The notes: generated by a model from the sequence alone, not told the origin. Shown: positions 15,766 through 25,257, numbered from the stretch's first letter. The stretch is 64,000 nucleotides of DNA from an uncultured Ruminococcus sp. (GCA_946413815.1 CAMKMD010000008.1:1-64000), one strand, 5' to 3'. Numbers and translations: made by a program.

Positions 15766-18501
15766 TTATGCGAGGTAGTTCTTTGCGGATGTATAATATA
15801 CCATCATTGCCTTTATTATCGATTTGAGACTATCTGATGTGGTGCTCTTGCCAAGCTTGTTCTTTGCATAGGTGGGTATGCTGTAGGTGATAGTGCTGCT
15901 TATTGCCTTGCCGTTCTCAAGTATAACCGCTTCAACGGGCTGCATGGAATCCTTGGCTGCAAGGCTTGTAAAATCATATCTCAGCTCGCCTGCATAGTCT
16001 CCATTCGTGAATTTGCTGTATGGTATTCTGAAAGTCTTATTATCACCGAGAACTGTAGTATATGTGAGCTTCAGTTCTACCTTCGATGTGTTTACCGGGC
16101 TGTCGAAGGTCATGAAGTATACTATCGCAACATTCGTTCCGAGGTTAAGAGTCTTTCCTGAGAACTTTGCCTTCGGGCTGCTGATCGTTGTCTCTTTTGC
16201 GTGACTTGTTATCATGCTGTTATTGAAAGCTGTGGCAAGGTTCTTCTGATCTGCTGAAAGCTCGTTGTTTGCGAGAGCCGATGTATTGTATCCGAAATAT
16301 CTCTGTGACTCTGCACCGTAGTTGAGCATATCAACAAGGAGGGTTTTCAGCTTCGCCGCTGTGCCGGATTTACTGAGCTTGTTCATTGCATAGTTCTTTA
16401 TGCTGTATACATCAGTATCTGAGGAATAGGTCTTGCCGTTCTTTGTTCCGGACAGTACAGCACTAACGCTGCTGCCTATTTCCTTTGCTGAGATAGCATT
16501 GTAGCGGAAGACGTATTCGGTGCCGTAGTTTGAATCTTCGATGGTGTAGTTGGTGAGAACGGTAGTGCTCACGCCCTTGACGCCGTTTTTGAAGGTGTCC
16601 TTTTTCAGAGTCAGCTTTATGTCACTTAAACCGTAAAGTGCGCTTTCAGGAATGTAGTAAACTATGCCCAGGCTGTTGCTGAGATTAACATTGTGGCTGA
16701 ATTTTACATTGATCAGCGGTCTGGATGTAAAGTAACCCGGAGCGCTCGGACCACAGTCGATACGAGCATAGTCCTTACCGGTTTTTTGGTATTCTGCAAC
16801 AGTAGATCCCATTTCGCCTGTCAGTTTATCACAGCCATAGAACATTTCTTCTGCCTCATCAGCTGCGACTTGTTCTATATTCCATTTATTGCTTGCATAG
16901 ATTATTTTAAGTGACTGACAGTTGAAGAACATATTCTTTGCTGACCTGACACTACTGGTATCAAAGCTTCTCAGATCAAGCACTTTAAGAAGAGTACAGT
17001 TTCCGAACATATATTCCATTCGGCGAACCTTACTGGTATCAAAGCTTGTCAGATCAGCATCTTCAAGCTCAGAACAGTCGAAGAACATTTTGGAAACGGC
17101 AGCAACATTTCTTGTATCGAAGCTGCTGAGATCGCATCTACGCAGCGAACGGCACCCTTCAAACATACTTGCCATATTCTCAACTTTGCTTGTATTCCAT
17201 CTGCTTGTATCGATCTCTGTGATACTTGCGCAGTTTGCGAACATACCGCCCATATTTGTAACATTGCTTGTGTCCCAGGTGCTTGTGTTGATCTCCTTAA
17301 GCTTAGTGCAGTTCCAGAACATATCGGACATATCTGTAACTCTGCTTGTATCGGCATTATGCAGATCAACTGACTCAAGGTTTTCCCATCTTTCATCGTG
17401 TGAGTATCTGTCAAACATTTTGCTGCAGTCTTCCGGAAGGACCGTGCCCGGTGCGGCTGCAACACTCTTGACATGATCATGCTCTCTGTATACAAATAAA
17501 TCGTCTTTTGTGAACTTGTCTCCGCTGAGTGTCAGCACGCCTGTATCCGGATTCAGAGTAACACCGCGCTGTGTGAAATAGCCGGGCTGATATGGAGCAT
17601 AGTCAGGAAAGGCTGCTTCTGAATTTGTATAGGCGTTGGAGTATTTTGTACCTGCGCCGCCGACAAGAGATGTACATCCGGCGAACATATTGGAGCCTTC
17701 TGCCAAAGAGGATTTGTTGAATTCATGGATCGTTATAGTTTTCAGAGCAGAGCAGCCGCCGAACATATTCTCCGCTTTGTAGACATTCTGCGTGCGGAAG
17801 GCAGTGAGATCAAGTGATTTAAGGCTCTGACACATTTCAAACATATGATCCATTCTCTCAACGTTTGAGGTATCAAAACCGCTGAGGTCAATATTTTCAA
17901 GAGAACGGCACTCCTGGAACATAAATTGCATATATCTTACATTTGAGGTATTGATGCCGCTTGCCTTAACTGTTTTCAGAGCATGGCAATGCATAAACAT
18001 ACCGCTCATATCTTCCATATTAGTCAGTTTAAATCCGCTTATATCGACCTGCTCAAGACAGCTACATTCTGAGAACATCATAGACATATTAGTAACATTA
18101 TATGTATTGAAGCTGCTGCCGAAGTTAACGTTCTCAAGGGCAGAGCAATTAGCAAACATATTATCCATTTTCGTGACATAACTTGCATTTGCTTCGCTGA
18201 GATCTATCGATCTGACATATGACATTCCCTGGAAGAGTATTCTGCAGTCATCAGGAAGCACGGCATTACTCCTGCATACGATTTTCTTGACCTTTGAATT
18301 GCTCTTGTACCTCTGAACATCATTGTTGGTGAAGTTGTTGGCGAGGTAAAGTGTGTCAACACCGTCAAATTCAGCATTGTCAAAGGCCTCTGCCGTAATG
18401 CCGGTGACGATGGCGGGTGAGAGATCCTGTGTCATGTAGCAGGCGCCTGCAAAAGAGAGGATCATTGCTGCAGCAGCAGCTGTTCGTAAAAGTTTTCTCA
18501 T
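15766..18501 (-). CDS. BspA-type leucine-rich surface protein, two LRR blocks
   Basis: A 911-residue secreted protein with a signal peptide (hydrophobic residues about 8-24, AAAAAMILSFAGACYM). Two LRR blocks of 24-residue BspA repeats (pattern NMFANCSALENVNFG, F-N-T-x-N-V-T-N-M) lie at about 70-300 and 340-585. Each block opens with a short beta header (DTGVLTLSGDKFTKDD near 310) and a VLPEDC motif, and ends with a G-G-x-GT-x-Y...PGYFT segment. Two related C-terminal modules begin near 600 and 782 (SLGIVYYIPESAL; TLNLGTNVAIVYFMTF). It is the last gene of the 24.9-15.8 kb operon, 31 bases after the previous one. Likely surface adhesion or polymer binding (inference). Confidence 0.85.
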   Translation of the reverse strand: MRKLLRTAAAAAMILSFAGACYMTQDLSPAIVTGITAEAFDNAEFDGVDTLYLANNFTNNDVQRYKSNSKVKKIVCRSNAVLPDDCRILFQGMSYVRSIDLSEANASYVTKMDNMFANCSALENVNFGSSFNTYNVTNMSMMFSECSCLEQVDISGFKLTNMEDMSGMFMHCHALKTVKASGINTSNVRYMQFMFQECRSLENIDLSGFDTSNVERMDHMFEMCQSLKSLDLTAFRTQNVYKAENMFGGCSALKTITIHEFNKSSLAEGSNMFAGCTSLVGGAGTKYSNAYTNSEAAFPDYAPYQPGYFTQRGVTLNPDTGVLTLSGDKFTKDDLFVYREHDHVKSVAAAPGTVLPEDCSKMFDRYSHDERWENLESVDLHNADTSRVTDMSDMFWNCTKLKEINTSTWDTSNVTNMGGMFANCASITEIDTSRWNTSKVENMASMFEGCRSLRRCDLSSFDTRNVAAVSKMFFDCSELEDADLTSFDTSKVRRMEYMFGNCTLLKVLDLRSFDTSSVRSAKNMFFNCQSLKIIYASNKWNIEQVAADEAEEMFYGCDKLTGEMGSTVAEYQKTGKDYARIDCGPSAPGYFTSRPLINVKFSHNVNLSNSLGIVYYIPESALYGLSDIKLTLKKDTFKNGVKGVSTTVLTNYTIEDSNYGTEYVFRYNAISAKEIGSSVSAVLSGTKNGKTYSSDTDVYSIKNYAMNKLSKSGTAAKLKTLLVDMLNYGAESQRYFGYNTSALANNELSADQKNLATAFNNSMITSHAKETTISSPKAKFSGKTLNLGTNVAIVYFMTFDSPVNTSKVELKLTYTTVLGDNKTFRIPYSKFTNGDYAGELRYDFTSLAAKDSMQPVEAVILENGKAISSTITYSIPTYAKNKLGKSTTSDSLKSIIKAMMVYYTSAKNYLA

Positions 18502-18532
18502 AATTGATACTCCTATCCATTAATTCTTTTGA

Positions 18533-20884
18533 TCAGCTGAAATAGTTTCTTGCGGATGTGTAATATACGATCAGAGCTTTGACGATAGTCTTCAGTTCTT
18601 CTGATGTATCGGTTTTGTTGAGCTTATTCCTTACGTATGTGGGGATGCTGTAGGTAAGGGTGTCGCTTATTGCCTTGCCGTTCTGCATTATTACGGCATT
18701 TACAGGCTGCAGGGAATCCTTTGCGGATATTGATTTAAGGTCGTATCTGTACTCTTCCGGGTTATCGCCCTTTGTGAAGCTGCTGAAAGGTACATTGACT
18801 ATGATCAGTTTGTTATTGATATCCGCGTAGGTGAGCCTCAGAGATACCTTGTTCCTGTCAACGGAGCTGTCGAAGGTCATGAAGTATACTATACTGATAT
18901 TGTTTCCGAGGCTGAGGTTCTTTCCGGAGAACTTAGCCTTTGCTCCGGTGAGTTTTTTCTCTGCAAAGGCGGATACTGCCATATCTTCGCTGAATTCTGT
19001 TGCAAGCCTCTTGTCGAAATATGAAAGATCCTTGTTTGCAAGGGATGATGTGTTGTAGCCGAAGTAGGTTTGAGCGGCTGCACCGTAGTTGAGCATATTC
19101 ACAAGGAGCCTTTTGAGCTTGCTGTTTGTTTTATCATCGGCAAGCTTATTCTGTGCATAGGTCTTTATGCTGTAAACGTCGGGCTTGGCTGTTATTGTCT
19201 TTCCGTTCTTCTTTGCGGTGATCACAGCAAGGATGTTGCTTCCCATCTCCTTGGCTGCGATACCGGTATAACGGAATTCATATTCAGGACCGTAGCCGGA
19301 ATCTACAGGACTGCCGGCATTCATAACTGTCTTCTTGCGGGATACTGTTCCGTCGGCGTTAAAGACTTCCTTGCTCAGGGTCAGCTTTATATCAGTGAAG
19401 CCTTCAAGTTCGGAGACGGGAATGTAGTAAACTATGCTGAAATCATTTTTGAGAGAAACGTTGTGACTCATATTGATATTGACTTTTGAGGTATCTGTAA
19501 GATATCCCGGCTGACCTTCCCTGTCGATGCGGGCGTAGTCGGCACCCGTATTTGTTTTGTCGTATACTGTTCCGAGGCCGCCTGAGAGCTTATTGCAGTC
19601 AGTGAACACATCCAATGCGTATGCGAAGAATGTTACGTTTGAAAGGTCCCATCCGCTGCCGGCATATATGGTTTTCAATTGGCTGCAGTACCTGAACATC
19701 TGGCGGACATCAGTAACACCGGAAGTGTTGAAGGAGGAGAGATCGAGTACCTTCAGGCTTTCGCAACGGTAGAACATGAAGCTGAGATCATTTGCGGAGG
19801 AGATATCAGCGCCCCTGAGATCAAGGGATTCAAGAGCAGAGCAGCCATAGAACATGGAATTGACCTTTGATGTATTCTTCGTGATGAAACCATCCCCGAG
19901 GGTCAGAGCTTTAAGTTCAGAGCAGTTACTGAACATATACGACATATCCTTAACCTCTGAGCTGTCTGCATTCTGCAGGTCGATTGATTCACAGGGGAAA
20001 TTCGCGAACAGACTGTCACAGTCAGCGGGAAGCACAGAGCCTCTGTCTGCCACGACATATTTTATGCCTGTGTTCTGGTGCTGATCGGATACCGCGGGGG
20101 CATAGATATATCCGCTCAGACGAAGCGTTGAAGTCTGCGGATCGAAGCTGCAGCAGGGCTTGTCTGTGAAATATCCCTTCCAGCCCTGGCGATCAACGAA
20201 GGTCCAGGAGCTGTCGGTAAAGTACTCACTATATGTTGTTCCGTTGCCTCCTTTGACAGAGGTGCAGTTCAGGAACATATCATCGTCTTTTTTTACCTGT
20301 TTTTTAAGCGCCCAGTCCTCAGATACATAGATGGTACTGAGCTTCCCGCAGTCCGCAAAGGCATAGCTGGTATCCTGAAGCGATGAGTGATCAAAGCCTG
20401 CAAGATCAACGGTGCTCAGGCGTGGGCATCCCTCGAAAATATGGCTTATATCAGTTACATTTCCGGCTCTGGCGCCTGTCAGATCAACATGGACGAGATT
20501 CGGGCAGCCCGCAAACATATAGCTTGCGTCGGTAACTTTGCTGAAATCTGCCTGTGAGAGATCGATGGTATCGACGTTAAGCCAGTACTTCGGCTTCCCG
20601 TTAAGTGTCTCGTTGCTGCTGAAAAGTTGTGAGCAGTCCGCCGGCATTACTGTTCCCTTGTCAGCTGTGAGATAAACTACGCCGGGATTGCTGGCAAGGC
20701 TTTCTATATCCTTGAATCCTTTAATAGTTCCTCTGAGGTGGTATACGCCGTCTTCAACGTAGTAAACTTCTGCAGCAGCTGCTGTGAACGAGAACGGTGA
20801 TGTTGCAGCAGCTGCGGGTAATACAGATGCCCCCGCTATGAGGACGGACATCAGGGATGCTGTGAGCTTTCCTGTTAGTTTCAT
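18533..20884 (-). CDS. BspA-type leucine-rich surface protein, two short LRR blocks
   Basis: A 783-residue secreted protein: signal peptide 1-26 (LMSVLIAGASVLPAAAA). Two shorter LRR blocks lie about 60-230 and 250-455 (SYMFAGCPNLVHVDLTG; FMFYRCESLKVLDLSSFNTS), each opened by a beta header (FDPQTSTLRLSGY near 243) and closed by the GG.GT.Y...GYFT/GYLT segment. Two C-terminal modules start near 471 and 653 (DFSIVYYIPVSELEG; NLSLGNNISIVYFMTF). The module endings LLVNMLNYGAAAQTYFGY and ALIVYYTSARNYF match the paralogues closely. Third gene of the operon, 36 bases after the small lipoprotein gene. No anchoring motif found. Confidence 0.85.
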   Translation of the reverse strand: MKLTGKLTASLMSVLIAGASVLPAAAATSPFSFTAAAAEVYYVEDGVYHLRGTIKGFKDIESLASNPGVVYLTADKGTVMPADCSQLFSSNETLNGKPKYWLNVDTIDLSQADFSKVTDASYMFAGCPNLVHVDLTGARAGNVTDISHIFEGCPRLSTVDLAGFDHSSLQDTSYAFADCGKLSTIYVSEDWALKKQVKKDDDMFLNCTSVKGGNGTTYSEYFTDSSWTFVDRQGWKGYFTDKPCCSFDPQTSTLRLSGYIYAPAVSDQHQNTGIKYVVADRGSVLPADCDSLFANFPCESIDLQNADSSEVKDMSYMFSNCSELKALTLGDGFITKNTSKVNSMFYGCSALESLDLRGADISSANDLSFMFYRCESLKVLDLSSFNTSGVTDVRQMFRYCSQLKTIYAGSGWDLSNVTFFAYALDVFTDCNKLSGGLGTVYDKTNTGADYARIDREGQPGYLTDTSKVNINMSHNVSLKNDFSIVYYIPVSELEGFTDIKLTLSKEVFNADGTVSRKKTVMNAGSPVDSGYGPEYEFRYTGIAAKEMGSNILAVITAKKNGKTITAKPDVYSIKTYAQNKLADDKTNSKLKRLLVNMLNYGAAAQTYFGYNTSSLANKDLSYFDKRLATEFSEDMAVSAFAEKKLTGAKAKFSGKNLSLGNNISIVYFMTFDSSVDRNKVSLRLTYADINNKLIIVNVPFSSFTKGDNPEEYRYDLKSISAKDSLQPVNAVIMQNGKAISDTLTYSIPTYVRNKLNKTDTSEELKTIVKALIVYYTSARNYFS

Positions 20885-20920
20885 ATTTATGGTTCTCCTT
20901 TGGTATCGTTATTTCATTCC

Positions 20921-21322
20921 TTAGTCAAAGTCTCTTTCGAGAAGGTTTTCTCCGTCTCCGATAATACCCTCCGCCTGTTCAAGTATCTCCTCAGGCAGCT
21001 CTTCGGGGCTCTCCACGGGCTCGTCATCTTCGATTATCTCACGGGTATCATCATCGCCTTCGTTGCTTTCCACTGTTTCCACGGCAGGTGTGGTTTCAGT
21101 ACTGATTGTGGTTCCTTCGGTATCAGTTTCCGTAACGGATGCGGTGCTTGTGACTGTGGTGGATGTTACTGTTGTTGCAGTCGTTGAAGTCTCAGAGGAA
21201 GCAGTTGTGGTCGTCTCTGCAGGAGTTTCCGATGATGCCGTGGGGAATGTGTCTGTACCGCTGCTGCAGGCAGCAAGAGAAAGTGCCAGGAGTGAAGCTG
21301 TAAAAAATATCCTTCTTTTCAT
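20921..21322 (-). CDS. Thr/Ser-rich small lipoprotein
   Basis: A 133-residue protein with a clear lipoprotein signal: MKRRIFFTASLLALSLAACS, lipobox LAAC with Cys19. Residues about 25-90 are almost all Thr, Ser, Val, Ala and Glu, a mucin-like low-complexity stalk that may be glycosylated. The C-terminal ~40 residues are strongly acidic (DDDTREIIEDDEPVESPEEL). There is no recognisable domain. It lies between the largest BspA gene and the 783-residue one in the same operon, so it may be a surface partner or spacer for them. Function unknown. Confidence 0.75.
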   Translation of the reverse strand: MKRRIFFTASLLALSLAACSSGTDTFPTASSETPAETTTTASSETSTTATTVTSTTVTSTASVTETDTEGTTISTETTPAVETVESNEGDDDTREIIEDDEPVESPEELPEEILEQAEGIIGDGENLLERDFD

Positions 21323-21346
21323 ATTGTACTATGTTCCTTTCAATGT

Positions 21347-21372
21347 GCGGCCGTCCGGTCAGGGACGGCCGC
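21347..21372. other. Stable GC-rich hairpin inside the BspA operon
   Basis: Perfect 10-bp stem GCGGCCGTCC (21347-21356) / GGACGGCCGC (21363-21372), 6-nt loop. In the operon's sense direction no U-run follows, so it is more likely an mRNA stabiliser or processing point between the first and second genes than a terminator. On the plus strand it is followed by TTTTAAAT. Confidence 0.6.
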
Positions 21373-21394
21373 TTTTAAATAGCTTTTCAGCATA

Positions 21395-24300
21395 TCATGT
21401 TAAGTAGTTCTTTGCTGAAGTGTAGTATACGATCATCTTTCTGATAACTTCCTTGAGGCTTGTGCTTGTGCTTGCGCTGCTCAGCTTCTTGGAGGCGTAA
21501 GAAGGTATACTGTAGGTAATGGTGTCGCTGACAGGCTTGTTGTTTTCCAGTATCACGGTTTCAACAGGCTGCATTGAGTCTTTGGCAGCAAGGGATGAGA
21601 AATCGTATCTGTACTCGCCCTCATAATCGCCCTTTGTGAACTTGCTGAATGGTATTGTCTCTGTCTTCTTTACTCCTGTAGCGGTAGTATAGCTGAGTTT
21701 CAGAGAGACATTGTTCTTGTTTACCGTATTGTTGAAAGTCATGAAGTAGACTATTGAGATATTGTTGCCGAGGTTGAGCGTCTTTCCGCTGAACTGGGCG
21801 GTCGCATTGCTGAGCTTCTTTGTGGCGGAGTGATTTGTTATCATGCTGTTGGAGAAAGCTGTTGCAAGTTTCTTCTGGTCGGCGGTCAGGGCGTTGTTGG
21901 CAAGGTCGCCTGTGTTATAGCCGAAATGCTGCTGTGCCTGTGCTCCGTAGTTGAGCATATCCACAAGGAGGGTCTTCAGACCGGCCTTTGTACTGCTCTT
22001 TCCCAGCTTGTTTGTGGCATACTGTTTAACGCTGTAAACATCGGGCAGTGTACGGTACTCGGTGCCGTTTTTTGTACCGGAGAGGATTGCATATACCTTG
22101 CTTCCCATCTCCTTGGCGGAAATGCCGTTATAGCGGAATACATACTCTGTTCCGTAGCTGGAGGTCTCAATGGCATAAGACCTGATAACGGTTGTTGAGA
22201 GCTTCATGGTGTTTCCGGAGAAGGTCTCCTTCTGTATTGTAAGCCTGATATCGCTCATACCTTCAAGGAGGTCGGCGGGGAAGTAGTAAACGATTCCGAT
22301 GCTGTTGCTGAGGTTCACGTTATGGCTGAAGCTCGCATCTGAAAGGGGATTGAGTGTAAGATAACCGGGCTGTCCGGGCTTGTCTGGTCTTGCGAATGTC
22401 TTGTCGAGATTATTCGCATCGAAAAAGGTGCCGTTTTCGCCTAGAATATTGTAGCAATTTGAGAACATAAAATCAGATTTATAAACCTTATCCATGTTCC
22501 ATTTATTGCTGACACATATCGTTTCAAGTGATCTACAATCATAGAACATACGCGTAGTCTGCAGAAAATTTTGTGTATCAAAGTTGCTGAGATCAAGTGA
22601 AGTAAGTAATTTGCATCCTGCAAACATATACGTTGCAGTTAATACATTGCTTGTATCAAAATTGCCAAGGTCAATTGATTCTAATGACTGACAGTCACGA
22701 AACATATCATCCATATATGTAACATTGCTTGTATCAAAGCTGCTGAGATCAAATGAAGTAATTGATTTGCATCCTCTAAACATAGATGCCATTGTTGTAG
22801 CATGGCTTGTATCAAAGTTGCTTAGATCGAGGTCTTCCAATAATTCACACTCTTGGAACATTTTCTCCATGTTTGTAACGTTGCTTGTGTTGAAACCATT
22901 GATAGAAAGTGATTCCAGTTTACGGCATTGAGCAAATATTTTAAACATATTGGTTGTTTTGCTCGTATCAGCTTTTGAGAGATCAATTGTTTTGAAATTT
23001 TTACTTTGGAATAGATTACTACAATCTTCAGGCAGAATTGTTCCTTCCATTGCAACTACATATTTAGCTGTAATACTTGGGTGCACAAGAGTGCTTTTAT
23101 CGATTTGACCTTCAAGGTACACAGTATCTGAATAAGAATCATAGGTAAAGCTTTTTCGTGTGAAATAACCCGGCTTAATTCCCGGATCATCAAAACGTGC
23201 ATATTCTCCGTCAATATGCTCATAATCCAATCTGGTTCCATTTCCTCCGATAAGCCATCTGCATCCCGTGAATAAATCAGTCGCATTAGCGGGAGCGATG
23301 AAGTTTTCTCCGGCAAATATATAAATCAGATCTGACGCGTTCTCGAAGAGGGCATCCATATCAGTAACATTACGGGTATCAAAGCCTGAAATGTCGATTA
23401 TCTGCAAGTTTTTAACGTTACTGAACATTCCGTACATCTGTTTCAGCTTAGGAGTCTCGAAGAAGGAAAGGTCTAAAAATTTTGACTTGAATTTGCATCC
23501 GGCGAACATATACGACATCTGGGTCACGTTACTTGTGTCGAAATTTGAGATAGAAACGTCAATGATACTCGGATTATAAGCAAACATACCGCCCATGGTT
23601 GTGGTCCTGCTTGTATCTGCTTCATGAAGATCGATGGTTCCTAAGTTTTTCCAGTATCCTGAGCCTGATGTATTGCCGAAGAGGTAGTCGCAGTCCTCAG
23701 GTAAGACGGTTCCCGTCTGCGCATAGACCTTCGTTACATATTCGTTCTCTCTGTATGCCCAGACATCTTCTTTAGTGAAATCTTTTCCGCCGATATAGAG
23801 AGTTCCGTAAGCTGCATCGAACATTACACCACGCTGTGTGAAGTAGCCGGGTCCATAAGGCAGGTAATCGATATGTGCTAATTGTGAGTCTACTTTGTTG
23901 CTGTCATATGTTGAACCGCAGCCACCTTGAATATTGTAACAATTCTCGAACATATAACCATCGTAGACAAGGCTGTCCTTGTTGAATTCATGGATGGTGA
24001 TGAATCTGAGTTTCTGGCAGTCCTTGAACATTTCTCTCATATCAGTGACCTTGCTCGTATCAAAGCTCGACAGGTCAAGTTCATAAAGCGACGCGCAGTT
24101 CAAGAACAAACGGTTCATATTCGTGACTGCTGGTGTCTTGAAGCCTGATAAGTAGAGATTAGTAAGCTTCGTGCAGTTTGTGAACATTTGGGTCATGTCT
24201 GTAAGCTTTGTGTTCTCAAAGCCTGATAGATCAAGGAGCCACAGTTCGACGCAATTCTGAACCATACCCTCAAGGGAGGTTACATTTGATGTGTCAAAGT

Positions 24301-24850
24301 TCTTCAGATCAAGCTCCTGAAGCGCACTGCAGGAGTAGAACATTCCTCTCATATCTGTAACATTCGCTGTGTTGAAGCACGAGAGATCGAGGGCCTCAAG
24401 ACTCTGGCATTTGTAGAACATGAAGCCCATATCAGTGACCTTGGAGGTGTTGAAAGTGCCGCCGAATGTGATCTTCCTCAGGGCGGCGGACTCTGAGAAC
24501 ATTGAATCCATATTCGTTACGTTGCTCCAGTTGCCCTTGGTGAGGTCTATCTCCCTGACAGATCTGAACTGCTGGAAGAGACCGCTGCAGTCAGCTGGGA
24601 ACACCGCATCATCGGCAACCTGGATCTTCGTGATAGCGGTATTGCTCCTCTGGGTCTGAACGGCTGTCTTTGAAACATTTCCCCCGACAGTAAGGATGCC
24701 TGTCTCTTCATCAAAGGATACGAGAGGAGAGGCGTAGGCTGTGAGAGAGGGGGCGCTGCTGCTCAGCACAGATACGGCCGGAGGGATGATGCCGATGCAG
24801 GCAAAAGCGAGCATGGCAGCAGCTGCTTTTCTGAACGGATGTTTTTTCAT
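21395..24850 (-). CDS. Giant BspA-type leucine-rich surface protein, three LRR blocks
   Basis: An 1151-residue secreted protein, first gene of the operon. Signal peptide about 1-40. Three LRR blocks: about 75-330, 380-565 and 610-830, each begun by a short beta header (FDEETGILTVGG; FDAAYGTLYIGG near 336; YDSYSDTVYLEGQ near 568), then V-P/L-P-E-D-C, then 24-residue BspA repeats (MFYKCQSLEALDLSCFNTA; MFRGCKSITSFDLSSFDTS). Two related C-terminal modules begin near 838 and 1021 (SIGIVYYFPADLLEG; TLNLGNNISIVYFMTF). Compared with its three paralogues it has the most blocks (three against one, two and two). SD AAGGAGTG precedes the ATG. Promoter and leader attenuator lie upstream. Confidence 0.85.
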   Translation of the reverse strand: MKKHPFRKAAAAMLAFACIGIIPPAVSVLSSSAPSLTAYASPLVSFDEETGILTVGGNVSKTAVQTQRSNTAITKIQVADDAVFPADCSGLFQQFRSVREIDLTKGNWSNVTNMDSMFSESAALRKITFGGTFNTSKVTDMGFMFYKCQSLEALDLSCFNTANVTDMRGMFYSCSALQELDLKNFDTSNVTSLEGMVQNCVELWLLDLSGFENTKLTDMTQMFTNCTKLTNLYLSGFKTPAVTNMNRLFLNCASLYELDLSSFDTSKVTDMREMFKDCQKLRFITIHEFNKDSLVYDGYMFENCYNIQGGCGSTYDSNKVDSQLAHIDYLPYGPGYFTQRGVMFDAAYGTLYIGGKDFTKEDVWAYRENEYVTKVYAQTGTVLPEDCDYLFGNTSGSGYWKNLGTIDLHEADTSRTTTMGGMFAYNPSIIDVSISNFDTSNVTQMSYMFAGCKFKSKFLDLSFFETPKLKQMYGMFSNVKNLQIIDISGFDTRNVTDMDALFENASDLIYIFAGENFIAPANATDLFTGCRWLIGGNGTRLDYEHIDGEYARFDDPGIKPGYFTRKSFTYDSYSDTVYLEGQIDKSTLVHPSITAKYVVAMEGTILPEDCSNLFQSKNFKTIDLSKADTSKTTNMFKIFAQCRKLESLSINGFNTSNVTNMEKMFQECELLEDLDLSNFDTSHATTMASMFRGCKSITSFDLSSFDTSNVTYMDDMFRDCQSLESIDLGNFDTSNVLTATYMFAGCKLLTSLDLSNFDTQNFLQTTRMFYDCRSLETICVSNKWNMDKVYKSDFMFSNCYNILGENGTFFDANNLDKTFARPDKPGQPGYLTLNPLSDASFSHNVNLSNSIGIVYYFPADLLEGMSDIRLTIQKETFSGNTMKLSTTVIRSYAIETSSYGTEYVFRYNGISAKEMGSKVYAILSGTKNGTEYRTLPDVYSVKQYATNKLGKSSTKAGLKTLLVDMLNYGAQAQQHFGYNTGDLANNALTADQKKLATAFSNSMITNHSATKKLSNATAQFSGKTLNLGNNISIVYFMTFNNTVNKNNVSLKLSYTTATGVKKTETIPFSKFTKGDYEGEYRYDFSSLAAKDSMQPVETVILENNKPVSDTITYSIPSYASKKLSSASTSTSLKEVIRKMIVYYTSAKNYLT

Positions 24851-25003
24851 ACATGATCACTCCTTAAATACGTTTTCGTTGTAGGCGTTATTTCCGGCGT
24901 TAATGGTATTCTTCTCATCTCCTTTGCTTATTTAGTCGATCATTTAACAGCCTGCGGGCTGTGGAAGTACGTAGAAAGAAAAAAGAGAGCAAATGAATTA
25001 ATC

Positions 25004-25039
25004 AAAAAGCGGACCATACTCCCTGAAGAGTGATCCGCT
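25004..25039 (-). terminator. Terminator-like hairpin in the BspA operon leader
   Basis: Minus strand AGCGGATCACT pairs with AGT.ATGGTCCGCT (one bulge and one G-U) and is followed by TTTTTGATT. It lies about 120-150 nt after the predicted transcription start (near 25156) and about 155 nt before the first gene, so it acts as an attenuator or ends a short separate RNA. Confidence 0.65.
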
Positions 25040-25156
25040 GCAGAATTAATTGATATAGTGTTTTATGAGATGCCCGTGTGTAAGAGGATTATCTGTCATA
25101 TAACTGCCCCTGCGAATGCACGATTGTAAATATTTGAAGATAAATTTACAAAATCT
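25040..25156 (-). promoter_or_regulatory. Leader RNA region before the attenuator of the BspA operon
   Basis: About 115 nt between predicted transcription start and attenuator. On the minus strand a hairpin TTGTAAA/TTTACAA opens it, followed by a G-rich stretch GCATTCGCAGGGGCAG and CACACGGGCATC. No SD-plus-ORF for a leader peptide is evident. It may be an unassigned riboswitch-like aptamer or a small RNA. Confidence 0.35.
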
Positions 25157-25162
25157 ACTTTT

Positions 25163-25191
25163 ATGATAGCATATTCTGTCACGATTGTCAA
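25163..25191 (-). promoter_or_regulatory. Promoter of the BspA operon
   Basis: Minus strand TTGACA (25186-25191), 17-bp spacer, TATCAT (25163-25168). Confidence 0.75.
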
Positions 25192-25257
25192 GGACGAAAT
25201 CAGTCTATCACTGTATTTCCGGCGTTTTTCACCGATTCCGTCCGAAAGGCAGCGCTC

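Noticed and set aside
16900-18200. Regular DNA periodicity that could suggest a CRISPR array
   Set aside because: The period (72 bases) matches the 24-residue leucine-rich repeats of a real protein and the units are diverged; there are no spacers or cas genes.
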